Shown: positions 12,481 to 25,623 of the stretch, in pieces
Numbering within the stretch: position 1 is the first letter of the stretch
How the letters are laid out: each line of letters starts with the position of its first letter
From: Cordia subcordata
Lineage: Eukaryota > Streptophyta > Magnoliopsida > Boraginales > Cordiaceae
DNA length: 64,000 nucleotides
Assembly: GCA_028554755.1 (NCBI GenBank)
Contig: JAPTOF010000017.1
Coordinates: 10,811,501-10,875,500, forward strand
Direction: 5' to 3'
Position numbers and translations under genes: made by a program
The notes under the pieces: model-generated
Seen by the model: only the letters and a program-made list of their open reading frames with translations
Told to the model about the DNA's origin: nothing
Database searches by the model: none

Positions 12481-13060
12481 TGCAGCAAACCTCGCCGCCC
12501 GCTCTCGTAAAATCAAACCAATCAACTAAGTTGATAAGATTGGAGATGGATCGCCAAAACAGAGAAGAGGAACAACAAATAGAAAACTTAAACGCAAATT
12601 TATCAAAAACCCGAAAGTGGAAATCAAACAAATTTCAAACCCCGGATCGCAATCTACTGAAATTTAAAAAGAATAAGCAAAAAAGAATCAGTTTTTGAGA
12701 TCTGGGATTTCTGTTTAACTGCTCACTCTGTTCAACCTAAAACAGAACAGAACAGAACAGAGCAAGAAAAAGCATAAAACTTTCTGAATAATCCATCTCG
12801 AATTTTCTGAGATATTTATGAGAGGGAGAGCGAGCGGCTTTAATGAATATCTGATGAAAATCAAAGAGCTGCAGCTTTTTTACGTTGTGTGAAGGTGAAG
12901 ATTTTGCAGCAGAGAAAAGGAGCTGAAGGAACAGGGCAAGAACTTTGGGTGTGTTATGTTTTTTGTGTGTTTTAAGAAATATGAGAGGGAGAAGCAGGGG
13001 GAGGTGATTTAGTTAAGTACTAGATTATAAAAGAGGCGACAAAAAATATTTGAATTGGTA
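12481..13060 (-). promoter_or_regulatory. Probable 5' leader and proximal promoter of the ERF gene
   Basis: Upstream of the ERF ATG on the minus strand. The DNA is purine-rich on the plus strand (repeated GAACAGAACAGAACAGA at about 12744-12762, that is, TCTGTTC repeats on the gene strand), a pyrimidine-rich leader often seen in plant 5' UTRs. A TATAAT-like word occurs on the gene strand near 13024-13032. Start site and promoter limits are inferred. Confidence 0.35.
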
Positions 13061-16000
13061 ATAGAAGCGTCCTGGTTGGTCAATGTTGTTTGGTTGGCCC
13101 CACACGGATTTTTTTCTTCCTACTTCCGTCGCTTCCACTCTACCCTTCGTATTCCACTATCTCTTTTCCTCTCTCTCTATTTTCCTTTTCCAATTAACTT
13201 TGCGTGATGACACCGAGAATTCTTAACATAGTATCAAAATTAAATTTTTCGTCTCGTTACACAAATTTGACCTATCCAATTCTTGTTTATTGTACACATC
13301 TATTCACGCGATAACTTATTTCTACAAACAACCCACAAAATTTATATTTGTTCCTGATTGTGGTGGTTTATCATTATTTCAAGTCACACTTCTATCAAAG
13401 TTCCATCTAAGAGCCTTAGTGATCCATCCATTCTTCTAGGTCACATGTCTGTTCAAGTGGTGTTGGCACTATCTCAAGTTATTCGTGAAAGAATATTACA
13501 ACTAACTAATTTTTGTGATGGAATCCAATAAATCATAACATTATCGAATTATTAGTGCGGACATATTAAAAGACAATCTATAGAAGTACAAAAATATATA
13601 GATGAAGCACATTCTAAGTTGGGTACAGCAAAATGGAATGGATACACGCACTTGGATGAGATTTTTACACGTTGAATTAATAATGGAGGAAATAATGAAA
13701 TTTGTTAGTCGATCAACTTATTAGTGCGATAAAGTTTATCTTGATTTTGTAGTTTTTTTTTCGAATTCATGAGGAAAAAAAAAATTATAGTGAATTCCAA
13801 TTCTGAGACCTTCCTGAATTGTGTGGTTCATTTTGTAATTTTATCTTCCTTTTGGATTAAATATGTGAAGCTGGAAACTTGTAATCATTTGAATTTTTCT
13901 TTCCGACGATATAGAAGTTTCTAGCATTATTGGAATCTTTTCCTATAAATCGACATGAGCGTTTTCTGGCCAACATCTTAAAGCTAAGGCTATAATGAAA
14001 GAAAACCCAAGATATTTGTACAGTTTGTTATATTAAAAATTCAAAATATGGAAAAGATATTTTCTCATTCGGGAAAGTTGATGAATTCAGCTTTTAATTA
14101 AACAGATAGAATTTACATGTTCAAAGAAATGTTATAACAAGTTTTATTATTATTAAATTTTTTTCGTAATAATTACTTACAAAATTAAGTACTTTTTTTT
14201 TTTAAAAAAAGATCAATTTGATGTTTCCGCTACCACTAAAAAAAAGGGAAAGTATAAACAGTTGATCCAATGCATTTCCCAATAAGCTAATATATATCAA
14301 CATATGGTACGAAGTTGCCTGGCAATATATATATATAAAATATGTACTATTCAAGTTAAGAAAATTTGTATAGTGATGTGGCGAGTTGCTATTGGATACC
14401 TAGATTAGTTTAGATGGTCCTAGGTTGTATTGAAGAATAGTTTGGTCAAACCAACATTAAATTTGGACATGCCAAGGCCAACAAATCTAGGTTCCGTAGC
14501 TACAACTATCAAAATGGCGTTTTCTTCGCTCACCCCCACAGCAAGCCTCGTGTATTTCACTACAAGATTTTGTTTTTTTTTTTTTTCTAAAAAAAATTAA
14601 TTGATGTCCTATCTTGCATAAACGCAAAAAACTTGTCGTCTTTCAACAATGGGATTCTTCCAGGAGAGGAAAAAAATTGAAATCTAATTCATATATAGTT
14701 AAAAATTGGCCTCAAAATTGGTGACGAGATTCATATAGCTTCGGATGAAACATAATAGATTTTTTTTTTGAAAAAATAACTTGTTTAAAGTGCGTTGAAC
14801 CATTTATGTTATAAAAATTCTATCCAATTTCCTTTTATTTTTAAAATTCTTTACTTTTTAAAACTTTTTTTTATAATCTTTTCTACTTTCTAAAACATAC
14901 ATGACATATTTTCAGGGTTTCTCCCTGTTTTGTCAAAAAAAAAAAACATATATGACATACATTCCTCCTTTTTTGGGGTAAAATGTTTTATTTTAAAAGT
15001 TTGTATAAACACAGATATTCTAACGTATTTTATCAAGCGAGTAATATCATATTAACGGATTAGTTATGTTTAAGATATACAGTATTATGTACTTCTTCAT
15101 TGACTTAAAATTTAATATCTTTTAAAATACGTACGCTACAACAAGATTTATAACTTTAAAATTAACTTGTTAATAACTTAAGTAAGATTAATTTTTTGCA
15201 AAAAGGAGACGGTGCACAACGGAAGGTCCTAGAAGGAAGCACAAAGAATATGGAACTAATTAGATAGATAACTCCGACTTTGAAAAGAAGAAACAATGTG
15301 GCGAAAGCAACCAAGTGTTTTAAATTGGTGGTTTCATTTGTGTGCAAATTAAGTGCAGCACAATGTTATTAGTAAAAAAAAGGTTGCGTAAGGCCTAGGA
15401 GTACTTAGCCGCTAGCTAAGACAACGAATAATCATGGGAGCTGCAACAAAACATGCACAAACATACACCACGTTATATTTCCACTTTCGGTGGCCAAATT
15501 CTATATTGTCAGACTACGTTGGTGAACTTCTTTGCAAAAGAGTCAACCCAACATAACTATGCCTATGGAGGTGGTCGGTGCAAATTGGCACGTGTCGGTG
15601 GTCCACCGGTGACTTCATCCTCTTCATTTTCTATCCAATTTCCCATAACTCCATCTTCTTCTTTTTTATTTTTTTATTTTTTATGCTCTGAGCTATAATA
15701 TCTTTTTAAGTTATATTATATTGAACTTAAAATTAATCATTGTCGGGTTAGAGGCGAGAAGGACAAGTCTTCTGGACGAGTGCTCTTCCTCATGTCTGAA
15801 CCTGTAAAGCCGTTATTATGTCAACCAACAACTCGATTATCAATAGTTAAAGCTATATCAAATTAAAACTTTTTATAATTAAAAATTTTAAATTAGAAAT
15901 TTTATTATAATTTTTTTTGTCTTTGACTAACATAAAGTATATGTCAGAACATAATCTATAATATGAGAATTTGTTCTAAAATTATTAATTCTATACAAAA

Positions 16001-17111
16001 TAAAATTTTCCTTATTAAAAAGGAAAGCCAAAAAACCCTAACATAAATGCTGAGCTTGCTTTTGTCTAAAAATATCTGAGACAAACACGTCTAGCTTTTT
16101 TTTTTTGTTTTTATAGTTACTGTACGTTGTTGTCGGGTGGGTGATTGGGAGATGGACAAGTGTCCTCCACTATTATATATTGTGGTTCATTTTTGGTTTG
16201 TTGAGGGAGAACAATCTAAAGAATATGAAGGGGAATTCAAAGCCTATAAGTTGCTTCATGACAAAAGCTAATTTCTAGTCCTTTTCTTCAACCCCACAAA
16301 GTTAAACCAACTAAAATAGATTCCATAAAAAAGAACCAAATTAAAGCATGCATGATGAGGACACAAATTTTGGATTGGAGATTTAATTTGTTGGCTTCTC
16401 GAATTTAAATTAATTAAGAAATTATTTTATTATTCAATCTTAATAAGTTAATTTTTTTTCTTATAGTTAAACTTGATCTTACCTCTTTGAATGGGTTTAA
16501 ATCCTTTGAAATTTAAATTGTACTATGAACCCTAAAGACATCACAAAAGTAATTAATTTCGTAGCCAACCAAAAAAGAAAGATACGAAGCACTTTGGTAA
16601 ATTCATAGCATCATGTTCTTTGGTTGGTTGAGGTGGTCCTGCATACGACGACTATTATATAGAATCATTTGACAATTTGGAAAGTCATTAATTAGAACAA
16701 TATCTTTGTCAAGCTAAGTTGATTATTTTGTTTAATCTTTTGCGTTTTTTTTTAAAAATTTTTCAGAACTTCAAGAACATCATCACGCGAAGAAACATCA
16801 TCAAGGTCTAAACGCCTGCTTAAACCAGAGTCATTAATTAGTCTTCTCATCCTATTCTTTTTTGGCAATCTATAACATATCTATCTTTTTTCTTTTCAAT
16901 CGATTAATTATAACCGTAATTTCAGCTAGCCTGCAATAACACCTGGAAAGAAACCCAAAATTAGGAAAAAAAAAAGTATAGACTAAAATCCTAATCATAA
17001 TATAGAGTCACTTATGCTATTTAAATTTAGGTGAAATTTGCAAGCTGAGCATGTCATTACCGTGAGATCATTTTTTTAGGATCATGAAGCAACATATCAT
17101 AAGCATGAGAT
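13061..17111. other. AT-rich intergenic DNA, no gene recognised
   Basis: About 4 kb with many homopolymer A/T tracts. A short open frame at 15453-15698 has no family resemblance. A G-box-like core (CACGTG) occurs at about 15590, but no gene starts nearby on the plus strand. No RNA gene was recognised. Confidence 0.5.
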
Positions 17112-18610
17112 ATTTGAAGCAGTGGCAGACCCAAAATTTTTAATTGGAAGTGGTGAAAAAGTATTCATAGCAAATATGATTCCATCTGAGTTTTCAATTC
17201 AAATCATAAAATTGTCACTTTTAAAATAATAATTAACTACAAAATAAGAAATTCTATCAATAGAACTTATTATTGTAAGTTTTTGTAATCACGGAATAAA
17301 AACATACTTTTAGTAGAATCCTGTGATGTATGGGAGAAATAAACTTTTTAATATTTCTAGTTATTATTGATAGGTAATCATATTTTCATTGCTATGAGAT
17401 AAAATATAAATATATTTTATAAAATTTAATTATTGGTAAGTTTCAATACTAATAATTTTTATAAAAAATGTAATAATTGAATAAATTATTTAATGGGAAA
17501 AAGATAGTTATAGGACTTGAACTTTACAAAATATGGAATTAAAGGCTTGAATTTCAAAACCTTTAACAGAAAGGTTTGAACTTTTTAAAGAGTGACATTT
17601 TACACGCAGTTAAGTAACGGTATTAATTTTTTGTTTACATGGCATTTTTTTCTTTTCAAATCTTAGGTGGAACTTTATTTTTCTTTTATAACTTACATGG
17701 ATTATCCTATATGGCATTCCAAATCTACATGACATATACAAAGTTATAAGTTATCTCATATATGATTACATATATAAATTTTGGAATTTTTTGTGGGTTA
17801 TGGAATATATTAATAATTGAATAAATTGTTTAAATTAGGAAAATAAACTTGGAAATAGTATAATGTGAAAAAAAGAAAAAAGTAAAACAAATGATATGTT
17901 TATTAGAGTTTAACTCATTTTTATAAAAAAAAGTTAAAAGAATTATGATATATGACATTAAAAGATAAAAATAGAATTTATAAATTCTTATGATTTATGT
18001 GAAGATAAAATATAAATAGATGCATATGAAATAATTTCATGCTGCATTTATACATAATCGAATAACCATATTAATTGACTTGTCATAAACAATAATTTTT
18101 ATTATTTGAAAAAACATGATAGTAAGATCAAGATCATAATAAACACATTTGAAAAAAATATTGTATAGCCCTTAAAATAATTTAAATATCATTGTAACTT
18201 AATGAAATTATAGTATATTAGATACATATGAAAAGAGTTTATGAATTGATACGAGGGCTTAAAAAGTACAATACCTACACTGTGCACCATATGCACAGTG
18301 TTTCCCATGAACATTATATACCATATGGTCCATGAAATGTATGCGCACAGTACGTAACAGTATATATGTTCAAAAATTTGTATTATAGGTTGAAAACTCT
18401 TATATTAAGCCGTAAATATGTTCAAAACTCTTATATTATATGCTCATGAATTATACTTTATGTTCAAAATTTTTATATTATATATTCAATACTTTTATAT
18501 TACATGTTCAAAAATTTAAAAGCAAGTTCACAAAATAAAAATTATAATCTCATAAATTTATGCATATCCATGGATAAAGATACACAAGTAGATTTGGTAT
18601 TTGTTCAAAA

Positions 18611-19112
18611 CTATTGTTTTATATATTCAAAATCAATACAATATAATCCTAGTTTAAAACTATTATTTTATATATTCAAAACCAATACACTATTAGTTCA
18701 AAATTAATAAGTGTGCTATCTGATCAATCAATAGTCCTAGTTCAAAATTATTGTTTTATATGTTGAAAACCAATACACTATTGGTTCAAAATGAATAAAT
18801 GTGTTATGTGATTAATTAACTATCCTAGTTTAAAACTATTGTTCTATATGTTTAAAACCAATAAACTATTAATTCAAAATGAATAAGTATGCTATTTAAT
18901 TAATAGTCTTAGTTTAAAACTATTATTCTATATGTTCAAAACCAATACATTATTGGTTCAAAATTAATTAGTGTGCTATTTGATCAATTAACAATCTTAG
19001 TTCAAAACTATTATTCTATACGTTCAAAACCAATATACTATTAGTTCAAAATGAATAAGTGTGCTATCAGATTAATTAACCATCCTAGTTCAAAACTATT
19101 ATTCTATATGTT
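18611..19112. repeat. 88-bp minisatellite inside the hAT element
   Basis: A unit of about 88 bp occurs about five times plus a partial first unit. Each has the core TTCAAAACCAATACACTATT, then GGTTCAAAATGAATAAGTG, then a CCTAGTTCAAAACTATT join. Copies differ by scattered substitutions and small gaps. No reading frame is kept. Confidence 0.8.
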
Positions 19113-19663
19113 CAAAATTCTCATATTATATGTTTAAAACTTTAATACAACGAATAGAAAAAAATATTTAGCCAAAATATTAAACACTTAATTTGCATTA
19201 TTTTAAATCATTTGTTAGATAGTCAAATTTTTCATCATTTCACTCACATACATCTACTACGTACTACATACCACCACTATGACACACATCACCATCAAGC
19301 CGCACGTACGGATTTGTTATTATAGGTCTGAGAAAATAACTAAAAAAAAGAAAGAAAGAGAATAGTAGCGATAACTCGCATCGACGATGAAACGAAATCA
19401 ACATGAAGATTAAAGAATATGATTATGGTCACGCAAAGATAAAGAACGCGATGGTGATGTCCAATTTAAAATTAGATGTTTTGATTTTGCTGGAGAGAGA
19501 CAGAAAGAAGAAAGAGGAAGAGAGTGAGAGGGAGAAAAGGAGATGAGAGGATTATAATTTTTTTTAAAGCGCGCCTATTTTACTTTATTTAAGGTGCACA
19601 ATACTTGGAGTCCAGTTCCTATGAAACACAGTAAAATCTGTGTAAAAAGTATGACTAATTATA

Positions 19664-19776
19664 TACACATATATATACACATATATACACGTGTGTATAC
19701 ACATATATACACATATATACATATGTATATATATATATATGTATGTATATATGTATATAGGTATGTACATATATAT
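19664..19776. repeat. TA/CA-type microsatellite inside the hAT element
   Basis: Alternating purine-pyrimidine DNA made of ACATATAT, ACACGTGTGTATACAC and ATATGTATGT words. Both strands give apparent Tyr/Ile/His-rich peptides that are only translations of this repeat. The sequence could form cruciform or Z-like structure, which is an inference. Confidence 0.8.
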
Positions 19777-20085
19777 AAAAGATATTAGATAGTGAGGTTG
19801 GTTCTTTTCCCCTCTTCCGAGGCAGCCATGCTGAGGAGTGCTGTGTGCTGCTTCTACTTCCAAAAAAACTAAGAACTAGAAGGCGCATAGCCGCATACAA
19901 GAATCAGACCTCTGACTTTTTGGTCTTAAATCATGCGTTCACCCACCAAGCAACCTTAGCATGTCGATTAAACATAGAAGATATTTTTAACTCACAAAAT
20001 TAAATAATAAATAAAAAAATTTAAAAACTGAGGGGTGGCAATCGAGCCCGCAGGCCACTACTATGGGTCCGGCCCTGATTTGAAG

Positions 20086-23000
20086 CTTGTGTTGTTTATA
20101 GTTATCCTTTCTCATACAGTAAACTTTCTATATCATTTTTTCAAGAGATGATATTTAGTGTATGAATTCTTTCCATATAAAAGAACGGAGGGAGAAAGAA
20201 CTAATTTAAAAATTAGTTGTGTGTGCCTATCCAATTAATGTGTTTGTGCATTATCAAGGCAACCATCATTTTTAACTGAAAATCTAAAATTTCCATTTTT
20301 AGGAAGAAATTGCATATAGGCCAAATTGATCGAAATAAGATTTTCGTAATATAAATATGAGAGAGTATCGTATTTGATATGAGATGATCTTAATCCTGAT
20401 TGATCATTCCTTTTTTATATTAGGGTAAAATGCATTTTACTCCCATGTATTTTGTTGAAGTTACATAAAATTTTTTGTAATTTCAAAACTTACTAATAAT
20501 CTTTATGCTATGAAATATGTTGTACGACCAAATTAAAAATTAAGAATTTTGTATAACATTATCTATAATATGGGGGGTCATTACGAATTTTAAAATACAA
20601 AAGATATGATTTTAAACACAAGGTTAAAACTATATATTATGTTAAAGCTTTAGCAGATGATAGTTTGAATTCCTTGTCAGATATGTATCCCTATCTCCCT
20701 ATCATCACAAGAACGAGATACTGATTAAGCAGCGTGACACAACTAAACATGAATGTCATAATAGAGACATTAAATTAAAGAAGTGATTATCATCAATGAA
20801 AACCTAGCAGCCATAGCTAGCTAACTAGGTTGCGTTAAAACATCGATGTCCTCGAAAATTTTAATTAAAGTTATCTCATTGGTCGGCTCCAACTGTTTCG
20901 ATAAAGTCAACCATCACTTCCCGCATTATTTGTCATCATGTCAAGATATTTGTGTTAGTGGGTTCAATAAAAATTAATGCCCGCCACTCTCTCTCTTCCA
21001 AACTATTTTATATATATACCGAGTAAAAGCCACTAAATTGCTTCAAGAGAATTTACAAAGAAGATAATCTATCTAGCTTGACCGTACGGCACCTTTTATG
21101 ATAGATTCTAATTAATCAAATGTTAATTTAAAAAACGTAACGTACTACGTCGATTGAAAACGCTATACAAGTGTGGTTTTTTATAAAAAGATTGTGCGTC
21201 GAAGCAATTTATATTAATCTCATATTTCACATTGGTTGGAGTCTTGGAGATGTAATATATTATTATTATAAATTTGTTATAAACTCAAGTGATAACTTCG
21301 ACCTTATTATTTTAACGGTCTGTTTGGCTTATGAGGTTTTAGGCTGTTGAGTCACAGCTTTTAATAGTAGAGTCTTGAGTAAAAATGTTGTTGAATAAAC
21401 GTTGTTAATTATTTTGTCTTGTATTTTAATAGTTGAATTTTCAATTGTTTTGACTTCAAAAAATATGAAATAATATTTTTGAGAAAAAATGAATAAAAAC
21501 AATTTCTAACATGACCTAAAAACAACTTCTCATAGGCTAAATATATCAACTTCAACTTTTAAACTCAAGAAAAACACTTTTAAATATCCAAAAATTAGGT
21601 CAAACAAACTCTAAAGCCTAGTTAGATATTTGGCTCGGCATAAATTTTTAAGCCTACAACATGGACTGCACTTTTAGATGATTGTAGACTTAGAAGCGTT
21701 ACAACTAGTAACTAAAACGTAGTATGCTAAGCTTCATTAAGCATACTACACAAAATGCCATACATACAGAAAAAGAGAACATACAATATCAAAACATGTA
21801 AAATTAGACCATTACAAGCCTTTAATAACACTTTTTCTTTTTTTGTTGGTTGGTTGAAATCTGTACATGGAACAACTTTGGAGACACGAAGGACTGAGCA
21901 TTTAATCATCCAGTGATTCATAAAATGAAATGTCATAGAATCGTCATCACTACTATAGTACTATAAACACGGCAATTGGCACGGAAGAACACAACACTGA
22001 CCTACCTTGTCCCAAGGGATTAGGGAGCAGTTTAAGTAATTGAGATTATTTTCTCTCAAGTGTGAGGTTTTGGGTTTAAATTCTGTGGGGGACGATGGTT
22101 GGGTTAATGCGTAGGGAGTTTATATTAGAAAGAGAAAAACTACCCTGTCCGAAACATAAACACAATATTTTTGTTTAATGGAGACTAAGTCATATAATTT
22201 AATACGCATAAACGAGTAATTTATTAATGGAGGTTAAATTAATTCTTTAGCATAAAAGTACCAACAGAATCTACATACTTCCAAGATATGACTCCAATAA
22301 TTTACTCTTTACTGGATCCAGTCCCCACTGACCCTGTATATTTCCATCCATGCCTCGTGCACTGCATCAGTGAAGTTCCACTCCCTGGCCCACGTCTGTT
22401 TACTTTGCAGATAAGCTTTTTGAGAGCAATGGATTTGGAAGCTAACTAATCATAGTCTGGAAGCTTTGGATGGACATGGCCATTAGATGTGGATCCATTG
22501 TGAAGATGACTTGGCTGCTTTTAAGCCTGCAACGAGTTTGATTGCAGATTGCTGCGCATCGGTTTATCTTTAATGATCATTGCCCCTCCTATAAGCAGTA
22601 CTAATCTCTCTTCTAATCGTTGGTTTGCTTATTTATCTGCATTGCTCAAATCAGCCATTCACAATTAATTGGTAATTATCAGGTTATTCTGGAGAAGCGG
22701 GCCGCGAATATACATGTTTGATGATTCCCCAGATTCCCAGGAAGTAACTCCGAGGGCAACTGCCGTTAATCTCCTAACTTAACGCTTTCCAAAGAGCTCC
22801 CAGATCAATTGGAGCCCTGGTAGTTCACCGAACCTTGCTGATCCATATACAAGCCTTGACTGCTTCATTAACGTCATAATTAGGACAGTAACGTTCCTGA
22901 ACGGAAACATTGTTTCTTGATTCTGTAGAAGGATTCCAGGGCTCATAAATTAAAGAACAAAAACATGACAATGGAACATTATTTTTTCTTTATTTTTATT

Positions 23001-24459
23001 TTTCGTAATAGCATAATATAATGCAATATAATATGATTTGATGAGAAGCATTATCTGATATAGATGCAATTATATCGCTCATGCCAAAGTTTAGATAGTA
23101 TCTCGTCAATTTGTAACAGTTGAAAATATACTACTATGTTTTTATCTGATATAGATGCAATTATATCGCTCATGACCAAGTTTAGATAGTATCTCGTCAA
23201 TTTGTAATCAGTTGAAAACATACTACTATGTTTTTATCCTCTAACATATTTGACTTTCTTCTAGCTAGAAATCATGGATACTCTTGAGAAACTGAACATA
23301 GTGATCCCATAGGATATTCTAACATTCATGAGTAAATTAAATCAAAACATTTTCATATAAATTGAATAATTATTTTTCTTTTCCTTTTCCCTTTTTGGTG
23401 CATCGTGTAAAGTATCGTGATATTATGGTCATGCGTCTTACTGAATCCATACCATAAGCTACTATTGTGAGAAATGTCACAATTTAAAGGTAAGGTTGTG
23501 ATTCCATTAGTATAAATTACCAGCTTCACAATGTTTTTCACCTTTAATGTGAGTAGGCTTAGGGATCAATTCTCGCTAAATATATGTTGTGATTGGCCTT
23601 TGGCCCTTTGAAGTGAAAAAAAAGAGTTGATTCTATTTTTACTAGATAAAGAGCAAATGAGTGAGTCTATATATATATACACCCAAAAAATTGTAGAGTA
23701 GTTGGTCTCGCCCTCCCTGGCATCTAAAAGAGAAAAAAAGAAAGAACCCCTAAAAGCTACTACCATTTGCCTTCTCAACAACTTGAGTATAATCAGATAT
23801 TTATAATTCTACTTCATACAGTGGAAAATATTGAATGAATTGGCCAAAAGGTTATAATGGCCAAGAGAAATGGTCTATTGATCCTTCTCAATCTATTTAC
23901 ATATTACACATGAATAGCCTGTTAGCCTTGAGATGAAACCCTAAATCACAGAGTTCACAAATAACTATTCCTGAGAAAGTAATCGTCTGTACCCAAAACC
24001 TTTTCTTTTCTTGAAAAGACAATCAATTGGTATGTGAATCGCGTCTTCTTCTTCTTCTTCTGATTTTCTTCTTTTGTTTCATTATTTTCCTCGTAGAAGA
24101 TTTCTGACCATCAAATTCAGATGGACACCTCACGTAGTTCTTTTTCCCCCTCATCAATCCACTTTAAATTATATATCCAAGAAGAGACCCATGTTATCAT
24201 ATACGGGACCTATTTAGATTGACTTTTTTCTTGTAAAAACACTTTTTTTATCCTTGAAAAAATCACATTCTTTTGCAGTCAATATTTGCCTTGGTTTAAA
24301 AGAAAAAATTGAAAGTCTGACAAAAGCAAAATTTAGACTTTTCAGAATTCAGAAATGTTAACTTGTAAAAAAAAAAAAAAACATATTTTTCAAAAATTAT
24401 AGAAAAATGCTTTTCAAAAAATCCAATCCAAATGAATCCAATATTCCGTTCTTTTAAAC
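20086..24459. other. Intergenic DNA with decayed repeats, no gene recognised
   Basis: About 4.4 kb. A MITE-like copy lies at about 21310-21615 (ends GGTCTGTTTGGCTTA and TAGGTCAAACAAACTC), and a TTTAGATTG-type MITE at about 24208-24437 (left ACCTATTTAGATTGAC, right CCAATCCAAATGAATCC). A stretch at about 22000-22135 has a B-box-like GGGTTTAAATTC and could be a tRNA-derived SINE, but the match is weak. The part around 22290-22900 is less AT-rich than its surroundings, yet no protein frame or known microRNA was recognised in it. Confidence 0.45.
23052..23237. repeat. 91-bp tandem duplication
   Basis: TATCTGATATAGATGCAATT starts at 23052 and again at 23143. The two copies are nearly identical through TTTAGATAGTATCTCGTCAA and TACTACTATGTTTTTATC, differing by a few substitutions and 1-base gaps. 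This is non-coding and looks like a recent local duplication. Confidence 0.9.
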
Positions 24460-25194
24460 CTATACCAATGAGAAAGCAAAAGCATAGTTGCTAGATAAGA
24501 TCCTAACATCCTTGTTAGTCTCCAAGCTATCCACAACCAAGGAACAATTTACAGAAACGCTAATCTCCCTCATGGTGAAATAATGATTATTCTCCACCTC
24601 GATTTTTATAGGTGCTCTAATCTTCACAAGCAATGGAATCTTCCCAATGCTATTGTCTTCCTCAAAAGCCTCTTGGAGTCCTCTTCCAAAATGACTCCTC
24701 CCTTTTAAATCAATCTTCATAATGGTTACGTTCTTGAATCCTTGACGAAAATGTGGAAGTTTTCCCGAACAAAGAGTTGTATCTGTGTAAATAACTTCTG
24801 CGGAGCTGTCCCCACCATATACGAATCCAACGACGCTGTTGGGATTCTCAGCTCTCATGGTGGCTTCAATCTCTGTGTCGAGGATAGACCCGGCTGGCAG
24901 AATACTTAAGGTTTTGATATTTATGTTTTCCAGGTTGTAGGAAGGCATCTGAGGCCTGTAAAAAGCGTACAAATAGAGAGCACCCGTCGCGAAGATGAGA
25001 ATGAGGAGGAAGAGGAAGCAACAGCAGCAACATATGACCCGACAACAGCATCCTCTTGACCTCTTGCCGTAATACTCGGTCTGGTACATCGGAATGTTGT
25101 TGTTATTGACATGGTAGGACGGCGGCGGCGGCGGCCGTTGGTTTTGTGTTCCCTGAGTTGCGAGCATTACATATGGAGGTGGAGGTTGACTCAT
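24460..25194 (-). CDS. NDR1/HIN1-like (NHL, LEA2-domain) membrane protein
   Basis: A complete single-exon frame of 244 codons. The ATG at 25194-25192 opens a Pro-rich cytosolic tail (MSQPPPPYVM, PPPPPSYHV). A basic and Cys-rich stretch (KRSRGCCCRVICCCCC, residues 44-59) runs into a single hydrophobic segment at about 53-78. After it comes YRPQMPSY and an extracytosolic LEA_2 domain at about 88-225, with the NPN core typical of the family (RAENPNSVVGF) and potential N-glycosylation sites (NVT, NCS). NHL proteins sit at the plasma membrane; some take part in pathogen response and senescence in model plants. The Cys cluster beside the membrane could be palmitoylated, which is my inference. Family length is usually 200-260 residues, so this looks full length. 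Subgroup is uncertain. Confidence 0.9.
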   Translation of the reverse strand: MSQPPPPYVMLATQGTQNQRPPPPPSYHVNNNNIPMYQTEYYGKRSRGCCCRVICCCCCFLFLLILIFATGALYLYAFYRPQMPSYNLENINIKTLSILPAGSILDTEIEATMRAENPNSVVGFVYGGDSSAEVIYTDTTLCSGKLPHFRQGFKNVTIMKIDLKGRSHFGRGLQEAFEEDNSIGKIPLLVKIRAPIKIEVENNHYFTMREISVSVNCSLVVDSLETNKDVRILSSNYAFAFSLV

Positions 25195-25623
25195 TTTTTA
25201 TGTTTATTTTTATTTTTTGTTGCAGGTGATGAATCTTGTCGGGTTTGGAGGAGGAAGAGGAGGAGGAGATCTAGTCTCTCTCTTCTTCTTCCTTCTATGC
25301 TAAGAATTTGGACCACAGATGTTTCTATGAGATGTGAGAGAAAGATGGAAACAAGAGAGAGGGAGAGAGGGGAAAATGCAAGACAAATAGTTCCTACACT
25401 TGAGAGTGATTCATTGGTTAAAGATTTTGTAGCATATGTCCAGTTTAGAGATGGATTTAAACATTTCCAAACTGGTCTAACTTATTGTTTTTGTATATAT
25501 AGAAATTAATTTTATCGGTCCAACGTCACATTTTTTTTTGGGCTAAGTAAGCAAGTGCATTTCCATTAATAATAAAGTCAAAATATACAATGATCCATCT
25601 TGTCACACTACAAAAACTGACTG
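25195..25623 (-). promoter_or_regulatory. Upstream flank of the NHL gene
   Basis: DNA between the NHL ATG and a MITE. On the gene strand it is pyrimidine-rich near the ATG (CTCCTCCTCTTCCTCCTCC type), fitting a 5' UTR. A TATATA word lies at 25494-25499 on both strands, about 300 bp above the ATG, and could be a TATA box. The limits are guesses. Confidence 0.3.

Larger units (their letters stand above)
17120..20077. mobile_element. Non-autonomous hAT-superfamily DNA transposon with 8-bp target-site duplication
   Basis: The element begins CAGTGGCAGACCCA and ends TGGGTCCGGCCCTG. In reverse complement the end reads CAGGGCCGGACCCA, so the two ends are short imperfect terminal inverted repeats of the hAT kind. 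It is bracketed by a perfect 8-bp direct repeat, ATTTGAAG, at 17112-17119 and 20078-20085, the duplication length expected for hAT. Total length is about 2.96 kb. No transposase frame is present, so mobility would need an enzyme supplied elsewhere. The interior is very AT-rich and holds an 88-bp minisatellite and a TA/CA microsatellite, listed separately. Confidence 0.85.

Noticed and set aside
12481..12525. N-terminal extension of the ERF frame ([14 protein letters not shown])
   Set aside because: The extension begins with TTG. The first ATG is at 12480 and gives the family-like [12 protein letters not shown] start.
19585..19900. Tyr/Ile/His-rich open frames on both strands
   Set aside because: They are readings of the TA/CA microsatellite inside the hAT element.
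22340..22420. Segment with TGCACTGCATC and CTCCCTGGCCC recalling microRNA408
   Set aside because: The two parts do not form the 21-nt microRNA sequence and no complementary arm for a hairpin was seen.
22680..22710. TCTGGAGAAGCGGGC recalling microRNA164
   Set aside because: Match stops after about 11 bases and no foldback partner lies nearby.
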